A stretch of DNA of 33,774 nucleotides from Chloroflexota bacterium (lineage in GTDB: Bacteria; Chloroflexota; Anaerolineae; Aggregatilineales; Phototrophicaceae). The notes beneath the pieces were generated by a model. That model had not been told where the DNA came from. It did no database searches and was given only the letters and a program-made list of their open reading frames with translations. Both the position numbers and the translations under genes were made by a program. The DNA lies in assembly GCA_011523705.1 (NCBI GenBank), contig WTGC01000093.1, forward strand, positions 1 through 33,774, read 5' to 3'. Below, piece after piece: positions 25,301-31,027 of the stretch (position 1 is its first letter; each line of letters starts with the position of its first letter).

Positions 25301-26372
25301 TGACGCCAGAAAATCCGAGCTCTTGTACGGCGGTGGCGGTGGCATGAACGTGTCTTGTGGCCGTGGCTTCGTGCGGTAAGATGCCCTCCGCCGTGCCATA
25401 GGCAACCGCGCTGGCGGTGGCGTCGGCGCTGCATAGGTTGTTTGTGACCGTTGCCCTTATCGTGTGGGTATCGGTCGCATCATCATCCATTATCCCTTCC
25501 GCCCTGACGCTGATGGGACCGCATGTATAACTTGCGGGCAGTGGCAAACTTCTAAGAGCGCGGTCCCCCGGGCAGTTTACTTCATTATTCGCGCTATCGG
25601 GATTCACCGGCGAGACAAGATAGCATGTGACAGTACTGTCCGCTACTTTGTTCGCACCGAGTTGAAACCATATTTGGCCGCCCGCGAATACCGGCGCGCC
25701 ATATATCCACTCGAGTAACAGCGGACATTCGACATCAACCGTTACCGGCGTGGCCTGTATGATGATGGCGCGTTTCGCCGAGTCGATGGGGTCGCCGAGC
25801 GTCAGCGTCGCCGAGATGGTTTTGTGGGCGCAATTGTTGACGTAATCATAGGTATAGGCGTCGGCATTGCCAATTGTATTACCCAACCCGTCATCATAAT
25901 CCCATTGTATACTCCACAAGGCTAAGCTGGAGGTGCCGGCGCTGTATGATGGGGTGATAACCGCCTTGTTCTTCTTGTCGCTCGTCGCCGTAAAGCTGAA
26001 ACTCGTGCTATCCGGGCATTGCACGGCGACCGTAACCCTTTCGGAATCCACCGCGCCGGTGGGGCCGCTTAATGTCACGGAGGCGTAGATGCTTCGGTAG
26101 CCGCAATTGTCGCTGCCATAATCATGCGTATAGGCGTTGCTATGGCTAATAATCACGGGAAACTCGCCGTCGACGCCCCTAACATAATAGGAAATGGACT
26201 CGAAGGTTCTGCCGCCCAAATTGATGGTCGGCGTAATCGTAACTTGCCCCGCGGCGTTGCTGCTCAGGCTGAGGCTGACCGTCTGCGCTCGTACCGGCGC
26301 GAGGATGACGAAAGCGAGCAGCAAGGCACTCGAGGCGAGGATGATTAACAAGTATTTGACGCGCGCGCTCAT
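22308..26372 (-). CDS. Large secreted multidomain protein with FN3-like domain, repeats and C-terminal SH3b domain
   Basis: A 1354-residue exported protein of unknown function. A signal peptide (about residues 1-29, ending APVRAQ) is followed by about seven Cys-containing beta-type modules of 85-110 residues, several ending in 'CP' (for example FTKPCP twice). The first two look PKD-like (YTHDYGSDNCG, YTYDYVNNCA). A fibronectin-III-like domain lies at about 735-830. A Thr/Ala and Asp/Arg-rich stretch (about 934-985, DDRDDRDHRDDDSDDDGDG) precedes two tandem ~95-residue repeats (about 1046-1140 and 1174-1270). These share GIQ-R-I-A, DIGGPAYIVAEVC/EIRGPAEIVAEVC and C-RVT/C-LVT. An SH3b domain ends the protein (about 1279-1354, VLNFRDAPGG to GWVSAHYVTPQ). 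The likely role is cell-surface binding; no catalytic motif is seen. The half encoding the N terminus is lower in GC than the 3' half. Confidence 0.82.
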   Translation of the reverse strand: MSARVKYLLIILASSALLLAFVILAPVRAQTVSLSLSSNAAGQVTITPTINLGGRTFESISYYVRGVDGEFPVIISHSNAYTHDYGSDNCGYRSIYASVTLSGPTGAVDSERVTVAVQCPDSTSFSFTATSDKKNKAVITPSYSAGTSSLALWSIQWDYDDGLGNTIGNADAYTYDYVNNCAHKTISATLTLGDPIDSAKRAIIIQATPVTVDVECPLLLEWIYGAPVFAGGQIWFQLGANKVADSTVTCYLVSPVNPDSANNEVNCPGDRALRSLPLPASYTCGPISVRAEGIMDDDATDTHTIRATVTNNLCSADATASAVAYGTAEGILPHEATATRHVHATATAVQELGFSGVRYVASSDQVVFGVRSNIGDGAFTCKLAAGANVYGNITCNLTTLWGFTVGEKICGDVDTGNPRLLLVATIKFAHYSRSHSFTKPCPDLEVSATFTYDATARKVSYTTAANLHDTTATCAIDGASATSCQPGVAKEFSVTAGGSYTFHVAGSRYGATASWGRLITISADGSSMTVDPALQLSFTSLQYNASIDRILVNTEVNKSGGGIPVCFVYDKLIPNADADGNPQLHSGEFNCPIGTGVSQSITDWCGALTIRAKVTIGGETAIGEQDFTKPCPTLTISFKEFVYNSTLRRVYYNIATGPRPFSNGTCSLAFDEDIAGLTCFHDQLSYIEVDAGGVYTFVASYSVSGNSVSVSNKIFISADGNSAATATPPPPPTPEIGAAPPGNLAVAPLTGVATWDAVAGATGYEIELRVGSAGATTTLALGQVTTVNFTSHASASNCCVNGEQYSARIRAVQNDRQSAWSLWETFVFSGTSSPGLTLAPFTVTLDNMSYVYGTGLFWYELSSSKVVSFSCNIGGASFSCSAGRSSRAVAAGGVYTVTACATFGGVMKGAAVTLSVLPAPGPAIIAPLDEAVCAAASPPDTPTPTATATQTETATATQSGTAAARGPGDDRDDRDHRDDDSDDDGDGLTRRQARERPGWRETALAIAARTGGRQAVPVAAASATCSPGLRPVLTDDHWRWPNCDTLISDSQGIQFRAVRSAGIGLRSVLDLGALGLIDIGGPAYIVAEVCFAGRGSLFWLDSVYNWREARPLRSTLRDGKTCARVTRAGLVVLMPGDPTEWIATPTRTATMTATVGPLPPTQDFRSLADGVTVKSDSPGIQVREIRAANVGQTSALDRRANGAVEIRGPAEIVAEVCLEGFGSLAQLESLYDAGEEKPLLSYTLGSQTCALVTGPGIVILVPGEPSTLAPAAGVASRPLGVCMVTLNHVLNFRDAPGGERLHFVDRWGNDIAGWLPDGVTLTALERTADWFKVDYYGTLGWVSAHYVTPQGACG

Positions 26373-26532
26373 AAGACGTATCCCGGAACAGATGTCTGAG
26401 CGAAATAGAATGAGTCGTGCGCTAGGCGGGCAAGATTCCGTTCTCCATCGTTTTCAGCGAGCCCTATGAGCGATCAAATATATGAGGAAATAGCATTACT
26501 GAGCGTTATTCCTGAGGTCGAATCATATATAC

Positions 26533-26560
26533 ATTGTATCGCAAAGACGCCTCATGTAAA
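26533..26560 (-). promoter_or_regulatory. Candidate sigma70-type promoter for the large secreted protein gene
   Basis: On the minus strand TTTACA (26555-26560), a 16-base spacer and TACAAT (26533-26538) face the gene starting at 26372, implying a leader of about 155 bases. Each hexamer differs from consensus at one position. Confidence 0.5.
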
Positions 26561-26768
26561 CTCATGCCGCCTGATAAGCGCGAAGCGGTATAGAAGGCAA
26601 TCTTCTGTATCAATACGCGAGAGAATGACGTCTTAGCGGTACGCTTACTACTGAGACTACATCTGGTAATGTGTGATATACGACACAGAATAACTAGTTA
26701 TGTGGCATAACTTGAGATAGGCTGTCGGCAGTGGTCGCCCATTGAAATCTCGCTTGCCAATGCTGATT

Positions 26769-26793
26769 GTAGGGGCGACATTTGGGTCACCCG
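26769..26793 (+). repeat. TGTAGGGGCG hairpin repeat, copy A (eroded)
   Basis: TGTAGGGGCGAC is followed by an imperfect right arm GTCACCC. One stem position is mismatched compared with the other copies and the outer arm does not pair well. It lies 34 bases before the SDR start codon. Confidence 0.55.
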
Positions 26794-26826
26794 CGCCACC
26801 AATAGATCGGCGAGAAAGATCAGATC

Positions 26827-27564
26827 ATGACCAATCAACTCACAGGCAAAGTCGCCGTCATCACCGGCGCCGGGCGCGGCATCGGACGAGCCATCGCCAG
26901 CGGATTCGCCGAGCAAGGCGCGAAGGTCGTCTGCGCCGCCCGCACGCAAGGGCAAATTGACGAAACAGCCCGCGCGATTCGCGATGTCGGCGGCGACGCC
27001 ATCGCCGTCCCCTGTGACGTCAGCGACGCGGCTGCTGTAGAGCGCCTCTACGCCGAAACCCGCGCCCACTTCGGAGCGGTTGATATCGTCGTGGCCAACG
27101 CCGGCGGCAACTTATCCCGCGCCTCGGTCGAAGAGGGCGACATCGCCGACTGGGAGCGCACCGTTCGCGTCAATCTCATCGGCGTCTACTTCAGTTGCAA
27201 ATTTGCCATCCCCGATTTGAAAGGGAAGGGCGGGCATATCATCGTGATCGGCTCCGGCGTGGGCCACCGCGTCGTCGATACGGCGCACTCGGCGTATGGC
27301 GCATCCAAAGCCGGCGCCTGGATGTTTGTCCGCGCCTTGGCCGCCGAGCTGCGCCCCCACAATATCTGCGTGAATGAGTTGATTCCGGGCTTGGTGCAGA
27401 CGGCAATTACGGCCGGTGTCAGCCGTTCGGACGCGAGCGCATTCGGCGCGGAGTGGTTCAAGCAGCCCGAAGACGTCCTGCCGCTGGCGCTCTTCCTGGC
27501 GACCCAGCCGCTGACCGGTCCCACTGGGCAGAGCTTCAGCCTCATGCGCCGCGACTCGCAGTAG
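26827..27564 (+). CDS. Short-chain dehydrogenase/reductase (SDR, classical type)
   Basis: NAD(P)-dependent oxidoreductase of the classical SDR family, cytosolic. The 245 residues have the usual length. The cofactor motif TGAGRGIG lies at about 14-21, followed by CAARTQGQID and CDVSDAAAVERL. NAGG is at about 92-95, the catalytic Ser in VIGSGVGH, and the catalytic YGASKAG (Tyr and Lys). CVNELIPGLVQTAI matches the usual 'NxxxPGxxxT' region. A basic residue after the glycine motif (AARTQ) is compatible with NADP preference, which is inference. No strong Shine-Dalgarno is evident at ATG 26827. It is flanked by hairpin repeats on both sides and has no operon partner; the substrate is unknown. Confidence 0.9.
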   Translation: MTNQLTGKVAVITGAGRGIGRAIASGFAEQGAKVVCAARTQGQIDETARAIRDVGGDAIAVPCDVSDAAAVERLYAETRAHFGAVDIVVANAGGNLSRASVEEGDIADWERTVRVNLIGVYFSCKFAIPDLKGKGGHIIVIGSGVGHRVVDTAHSAYGASKAGAWMFVRALAAELRPHNICVNELIPGLVQTAITAGVSRSDASAFGAEWFKQPEDVLPLALFLATQPLTGPTGQSFSLMRRDSQ

Positions 27565-27589
27565 CGCTCATCGGGATGGGATGATATTC

Positions 27590-27615
27590 GGGCGTTTCAG
27601 CGGAACGCCCCTACA
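27590..27615 (-). repeat. TGTAGGGGCG hairpin repeat, copy B
   Basis: In minus orientation it reads TGTAGGGGCGTTCC, a loop, then GAAACGCCC. The inner arm changed from GAC to GTT and the right arm changed to AAC, so the pairing is kept, with one mismatch further in. It lies just after the SDR stop. Confidence 0.7.
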
Positions 27616-27660
27616 GTTGAAACGTTGAAATCGGGGATGCTAAATCTGGCGGATACACGA

Positions 27661-27687
27661 TGTAGGGGCGTCTCGCCGAGACGCCCA
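27661..27687 (+). repeat. TGTAGGGGCG hairpin repeat, copy C
   Basis: TGTAGGGGCGTCTC, loop GCC, then GAGACGCCC gives a perfect 9-base-pair stem. It lies in the 27565-27866 gap, which holds copies B, C and D and otherwise nothing coding that I can support. Confidence 0.75.
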
Positions 27688-27743
27688 GCGCCACGTGTGC
27701 ATGCTGGGGCGACCCCATTGCTCGCCCTCCCGCCTATACAAAT

Positions 27744-27769
27744 TGTAGGGGCGACTCTGTGAGTCGCCC
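27744..27769 (+). repeat. TGTAGGGGCG hairpin repeat, copy D
   Basis: TGTAGGGGCGACTC, loop TGT, then GAGTCGCCC gives a perfect 9-base-pair stem. Confidence 0.75.
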
Positions 27770-27866
27770 GTCGATGTTTTGGCAATCGGAAAACTCCCGG
27801 AGCGCTCAGAAGGGCTCGGGGAACTCGGTGGTGAAAATCCTGGCCTATCACTTTCTATAGCAGCGC

Positions 27867-29108
27867 CTATTTCGTCACCCGCGCGAAAAGCGCCTTCAAA
27901 TACGCCGCCTCGGGGAAGCCCACCGGATGATCCAGCCCGTGACCGGTCTTCTCTATCACCTCCAGCTTGAAGCCCGCCACTAGCGCCGACCGCTCCACCA
28001 ATTGGAAGAACATTTCGGCATTGATGCGGCTCGAGCAGGAGGCCATCACCAATATCCCATCGTTGGCCAGCAGCCGCAGCGCCATCTCCACCAGACGCCG
28101 ATAAGCCATCACCGCATTGCGCATGCTGGCGCGGCTGTTGGCGAAAGCGGGCGGATCGACAATCACCATATTGAATTTGCGCCGCGCCTGGATTAACTCC
28201 ATCAAACTGGCGAAGGCGTCACCCGCCATCACATCAATCAGCTTGGGGTCAAATCCGTTCTTCTCCACGTTGAGCGATAGCGTCTCCAGCGCCGGCTCGC
28301 TCACATCCAGCGCCGTGATCGTCCGCGCGCCGCCGGCCAGTGCATACACCGAGAAGCCGCCAGTATACGAGAAGACATCGAGCACGCGCCGTCCCTGCGC
28401 CAGTTCGCGCGCCTTCTGCCGACTGTCGCGCTGATCAAAGAAGAAGCCGGTCTTGTGGCCTTTGCGCACATCGGCTTGAAACAGCAAGCCATTCTCCACA
28501 AACTGGACCGGCTTATCGGCGCCGTCGCCGATCAGCTGCTGCCCATCATGCAAGCCATAGAGTTTGGCGATATTCAGCCGATCCGATTGCAGCGCGCGGC
28601 TCAATCGCAAGACCAGACTCTCAAAGACGATCGCGTCCTCCATCGCCCCTAACAGCGCTTGCAGATGCGGCAGCCAGGCAGATGTATATAGTTTTAGCGC
28701 GAGCGTTTCGCCATAGCGGTCGATGATCAGCGCCGGGAAGCCATCGCTTTCGCCATATACGAGTCGATAGCCGGTTGTGCCCTCGCCGATCAGCGCCTCG
28801 CGTTTCGCCTGCGCCGCCTTCAATTTCTCAGCGAAAAAAGCCCGGTCGATGCGCAGCGGTTCCAGCGCCTGCAAGACCTTGATGCGTATCGGCGACAGCG
28901 GATCGTACAGTCCGACTGCTAAGAAGTTGTTCTTCTCCCGATCGTAGATCACGGCCAGATCGCCGGCGTTGCCCAGGTGGCTCTGCCGCAGGATGGCATC
29001 CTCGAACACCCAGGGATGCCCCCGCCGCAGCGCCCGCTCGGCCGCGCCCTTGACCCGCACCGAGATATTCTTCTCCGCCGCCGACGGCAGCCGGCTGAAA
29101 TCAATCAT
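27867..29108 (-). CDS. rlmI: RlmI-type 23S rRNA (cytosine-C5) methyltransferase
   Basis: SAM-dependent RNA methyltransferase. In E. coli the family member RlmI modifies C1962 of 23S rRNA; the exact target here is inferred. The 413-residue product has an N-terminal PUA domain (about 15-90, VKGAAERALRRGHPWVFEDAI and NFLAVGLYDPLSPIRIKVL). A central region carries RLVYGESDGFPALIIDRYG and KTGFFFDQRDSR. The C-terminal Rossmann domain has VLDVFSYTGGFSVYA (SAM motif), ALDVSEPAL, VDPPAF and the catalytic-region SCSS motif. All are arranged as in RlmI-type proteins of about 395-400 residues. ATG 29108 gives a plausible start. xseB lies only 27 bases upstream on the same strand, so it may be the last gene of an xseA-xseB-rlmI run. 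Confidence 0.9.
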   Translation of the reverse strand: MIDFSRLPSAAEKNISVRVKGAAERALRRGHPWVFEDAILRQSHLGNAGDLAVIYDREKNNFLAVGLYDPLSPIRIKVLQALEPLRIDRAFFAEKLKAAQAKREALIGEGTTGYRLVYGESDGFPALIIDRYGETLALKLYTSAWLPHLQALLGAMEDAIVFESLVLRLSRALQSDRLNIAKLYGLHDGQQLIGDGADKPVQFVENGLLFQADVRKGHKTGFFFDQRDSRQKARELAQGRRVLDVFSYTGGFSVYALAGGARTITALDVSEPALETLSLNVEKNGFDPKLIDVMAGDAFASLMELIQARRKFNMVIVDPPAFANSRASMRNAVMAYRRLVEMALRLLANDGILVMASCSSRINAEMFFQLVERSALVAGFKLEVIEKTGHGLDHPVGFPEAAYLKALFARVTK

Positions 29109-29135
29109 GTTTCGCGCTATCCGGTAATGCGCCGC

Positions 29136-29342
29136 CTATTCCGCGGGATCGGCTTCGTCCACCAGCTTGATCTTCAGCTCGGCGCCTTCCAGCAGCGCTT
29201 GACAATGAGCCGATAGCTTCTGTCCCCGCTCATATAGCGCCACCGATTTCTCCAGTGGCAGCTCGCCGCTCTCCATCCGCGCCACCAGCGCTTCGAGCTC
29301 GTCGTAAGCCTCTTCGTAGCTCAGATGCGCAATGTCATCCAT
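29136..29342 (-). CDS. xseB: Exodeoxyribonuclease VII small subunit
   Basis: Small helical subunit of exonuclease VII, which degrades single-stranded DNA in both directions. The 68 residues form two predicted helices with the family motif LSYEEAYDELEALVARMESGELPLEKSVALYERGQKL in shortened view: SYEEAYDELEALV, then SGELPLE, then LYERGQKL. ATG 29342 overlaps the xseA stop as TGATG, so synthesis of the two subunits is likely coupled. An in-frame TTG one codon earlier is less likely. Confidence 0.93.
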   Translation of the reverse strand: MDDIAHLSYEEAYDELEALVARMESGELPLEKSVALYERGQKLSAHCQALLEGAELKIKLVDEADPAE

Positions 29343-30532
29343 CAATCGTCGACCCTGACTTTGAACCGGTCTTTGGATAATTGTACGTTCAATCGCTGAT
29401 TCTTGCTGACCTGCGCCGCCCGGCGGATGAGCGCGCCGTCCTCATCGGTGACCAGCGCGTAACCCCGCGCCAGAATATGCTCAGGGCTGGCGCGCTCCAG
29501 TGCCTTTGCCATGCTGGCCAGGCGGTTGCGCAGCCGCTCAAGCTTTAAGGCTCCCGCCCGCTCAAGCCGCAGCCGTCCCTCGGCCAGATCTCGTTGCGCC
29601 GCCCCAATTGTCTTGGCCGGCGTGACGAAGCGCAGCCCGCTTTGCAGCCGCTCAAGCTCGCGCGCATTCTGCGCCAGCGACGCGCCAAAGACGCTGGTCA
29701 AGCCCGCCCGCAGCCGGTCCAGATCCAAGAGCAGATCATCGCGATTCGGCGTCGCCAATTCGGCCGCAGCCGATGGCGTCGGCGCCCGCAAATCAGCCAC
29801 GAAATCCACCATCGTGAAGTCGATCTCGTGCCCGATGCCGCTAATCACGGGAACGCGACTCTTCGCCACCGCCCGCGCCACGCCCTCGTCGTTGAAGCAC
29901 CACAGGTCTTCCAGCGAGCCGCCTCCGCGCGCGATGATGATGGCGTCGATGTCCTCGCGCCGATTGAGCCGCTCCAGCGCCATGACGATTTGCCGAGGCG
30001 CTTCCGAGCCTTGCACCAGCGTCGGGCTCAGCACGACCTCGACCAGCGGAAAGCGCCGGCGCAGCACATTCTGTATATCATGCCAGGCGGCAGCCGTCGG
30101 GGAAGTGACAACGCCGAGCCGCGCCGGGAAAGCGGGGATCGGCTGTTTCCGCGCCGATTCAAACAAGCCTTCCGCGTCCAGCTTCGCTTTCAGCGCCTCG
30201 AATTGCCGATGCAAGTCGCCCAAGCCGCCGACGGCCTCAATCAAATCGGCGTATAGCTGATACTCGCCGCGCGCCTCATAGACGCTGACCCGCCCGTGAA
30301 CCAGGATTTCGTCGCCCGCGCCCACATCAATCCGAACGCGCCGCGCCGCCCCGCGAAACATCACGCAGCGCAGCTGCGCGTCCTCGTCTTTGATGGTGAA
30401 ATACCAGTGACCGGAACGCGCGATGGTCAGATTCGAGACTTCGCCCTGCACCCAGACATCGGCCAGGACGCTGTCGGCGTCGAAGAGATCATGAATGTAT
30501 CCCGTGATTTGGGAAACGGAAAATGTTTGCAT
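29342..30532 (-). CDS. xseA: Exodeoxyribonuclease VII large subunit
   Basis: Catalytic subunit of exonuclease VII in DNA repair and recombination, cytosolic. The 396-residue product has the N-terminal OB-fold (residues 1-100; VSQITGYIHDLF, VWVQGEVSNL, HWYFTIKDEDAQLRCVMFRG). The catalytic domain begins near residue 125 (RLGVVTSPTAAAWHDIQNVL), with IIARGGGSLEDLWCFNDE, VISGIGHEIDFTMVDFVADL and RAPTPSAAAELATP. The C-terminal helical region (LERLQSGLRF onward) binds the small subunit in known homologues. It is somewhat shorter than the ~450-residue E. coli protein, mainly in the helical part. Convincing and apparently intact. It is transcribed divergently from the small gene at 30612. Confidence 0.95.
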   Translation of the reverse strand: MQTFSVSQITGYIHDLFDADSVLADVWVQGEVSNLTIARSGHWYFTIKDEDAQLRCVMFRGAARRVRIDVGAGDEILVHGRVSVYEARGEYQLYADLIEAVGGLGDLHRQFEALKAKLDAEGLFESARKQPIPAFPARLGVVTSPTAAAWHDIQNVLRRRFPLVEVVLSPTLVQGSEAPRQIVMALERLNRREDIDAIIIARGGGSLEDLWCFNDEGVARAVAKSRVPVISGIGHEIDFTMVDFVADLRAPTPSAAAELATPNRDDLLLDLDRLRAGLTSVFGASLAQNARELERLQSGLRFVTPAKTIGAAQRDLAEGRLRLERAGALKLERLRNRLASMAKALERASPEHILARGYALVTDEDGALIRRAAQVSKNQRLNVQLSKDRFKVRVDD

Positions 30533-30543
30533 CTGATATCCCG

Positions 30544-30572
30544 TTGTGAAGCCGCGCCTCGACCGCTACAAT
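30544..30572 (+). promoter_or_regulatory. Sigma70-type promoter upstream of the small gene at 30612
   Basis: TTGTGA (30544-30549), a 17-base spacer and TACAAT (30567-30572). Transcription would start near 30579, which makes an ATG at 30546 impossible and supports a start at 30600-30612. Confidence 0.65.
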
Positions 30573-30611
30573 TATCCCAGATTTCGCAATCATCGGCTAA
30601 TGAGGATGGCA

Positions 30612-30902
30612 ATGGCTTATCTCAACGAAGGGGAGCGCCGCTCGCTGCTCGACGATCTCAGCGGTATGCGTCTTTGGCGCGCCAAGTTCAAGCTCCGTCT
30701 GATGGATCCCAAGGTGCGGCTGCTGTATTTGCGCAACGCGCAGCAATCGGGCGAGTGGCACACCAAGTACGTCCTGGAGAGTTTGGGCACGGCAGTCACC
30801 CTGGTCGAGGTCAATAAGGCCGCCAACGACCAGCCCCGCAATAAGCAGAATTTCGAATTCGTCAACGTCATCGTCGAGCCCACCGCCGACAATAGCACGT
30901 AG
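30612..30902 (+). CDS. Small protein of unknown function (96 residues)
   Basis: Not recognised. The product, beginning MAYLNEGERRSLLDDL, is soluble and mixed charge, with a basic middle (LWRAKFKLRLMDPKVRLLYLRNA), EWHTKYVLESLGTAVTLVEV and an acidic, Asn-rich end. It has no signal, membrane segment or metal motif. It looks like a real gene: an upstream promoter with 17-base spacing, a GAGG six bases before ATG 30612, normal codon use and no overlap with other genes. Alternative in-frame starts are at 30600 and 30606. The basic middle could contact nucleic acid, but that is a guess. xseA diverges from it, with no operon partner downstream. Confidence 0.7.
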   Translation: MAYLNEGERRSLLDDLSGMRLWRAKFKLRLMDPKVRLLYLRNAQQSGEWHTKYVLESLGTAVTLVEVNKAANDQPRNKQNFEFVNVIVEPTADNST

Positions 30903-30952
30903 CACGACGAGGTTAGCGTTAACTCTTTATCAATTTTCACCACATTACGAAC

Positions 30953-30977
30953 TGTAGGGGCGACACTTGTGTCGCCC
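30953..30977 (+). repeat. TGTAGGGGCG hairpin repeat, copy E
   Basis: TGTAGGGGCGACAC, loop TT, then GTGTCGCCC gives a perfect 9-base-pair stem. It lies between the convergent 30612 gene and the PHP-domain gene, where it could act as a transcription barrier. Confidence 0.75.
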
Positions 30978-30988
30978 TAAAGCATTTC

Positions 30989-31019
30989 TCTCTGTGCCCT
31001 CTGTGCCTCTGTGGTGAAA
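30989..31019 (+). repeat. CTCTGTG-type intergenic repeat, copy 2
   Basis: Three CTCTGTG-like words in a row, ending CCTCTGTGGTGAAA and directly following hairpin copy E. It shares its end with 20455-20503. Confidence 0.6.
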
Positions 31020-31027
31020 TCACTTTC

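Larger units (their letters stand above)
26373..26826. other. 454-base AT-richer divergent intergenic region
   Basis: It lies between the start of the large secreted protein (-) and the SDR gene (+). It contains the probable promoter of the former (26533-26560) and an eroded copy of the TGTAGGGGCG hairpin (26769-26793). No credible coding frame is seen; the remainder, about 26561-26768, is AT-rich and carries nothing I can name. Confidence 0.6.

Noticed and set aside
27590..27769. CRISPR-like array of three close repeats
   Set aside because: Spacing is uneven, one copy is inverted and the repeats are hairpins with varying arms, so this is a REP-type cluster.
27597..27851. 84-codon minus-strand open frame after the SDR gene
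   Set aside because: It runs through three hairpin repeats and has no ribosome-binding site or protein-like composition.
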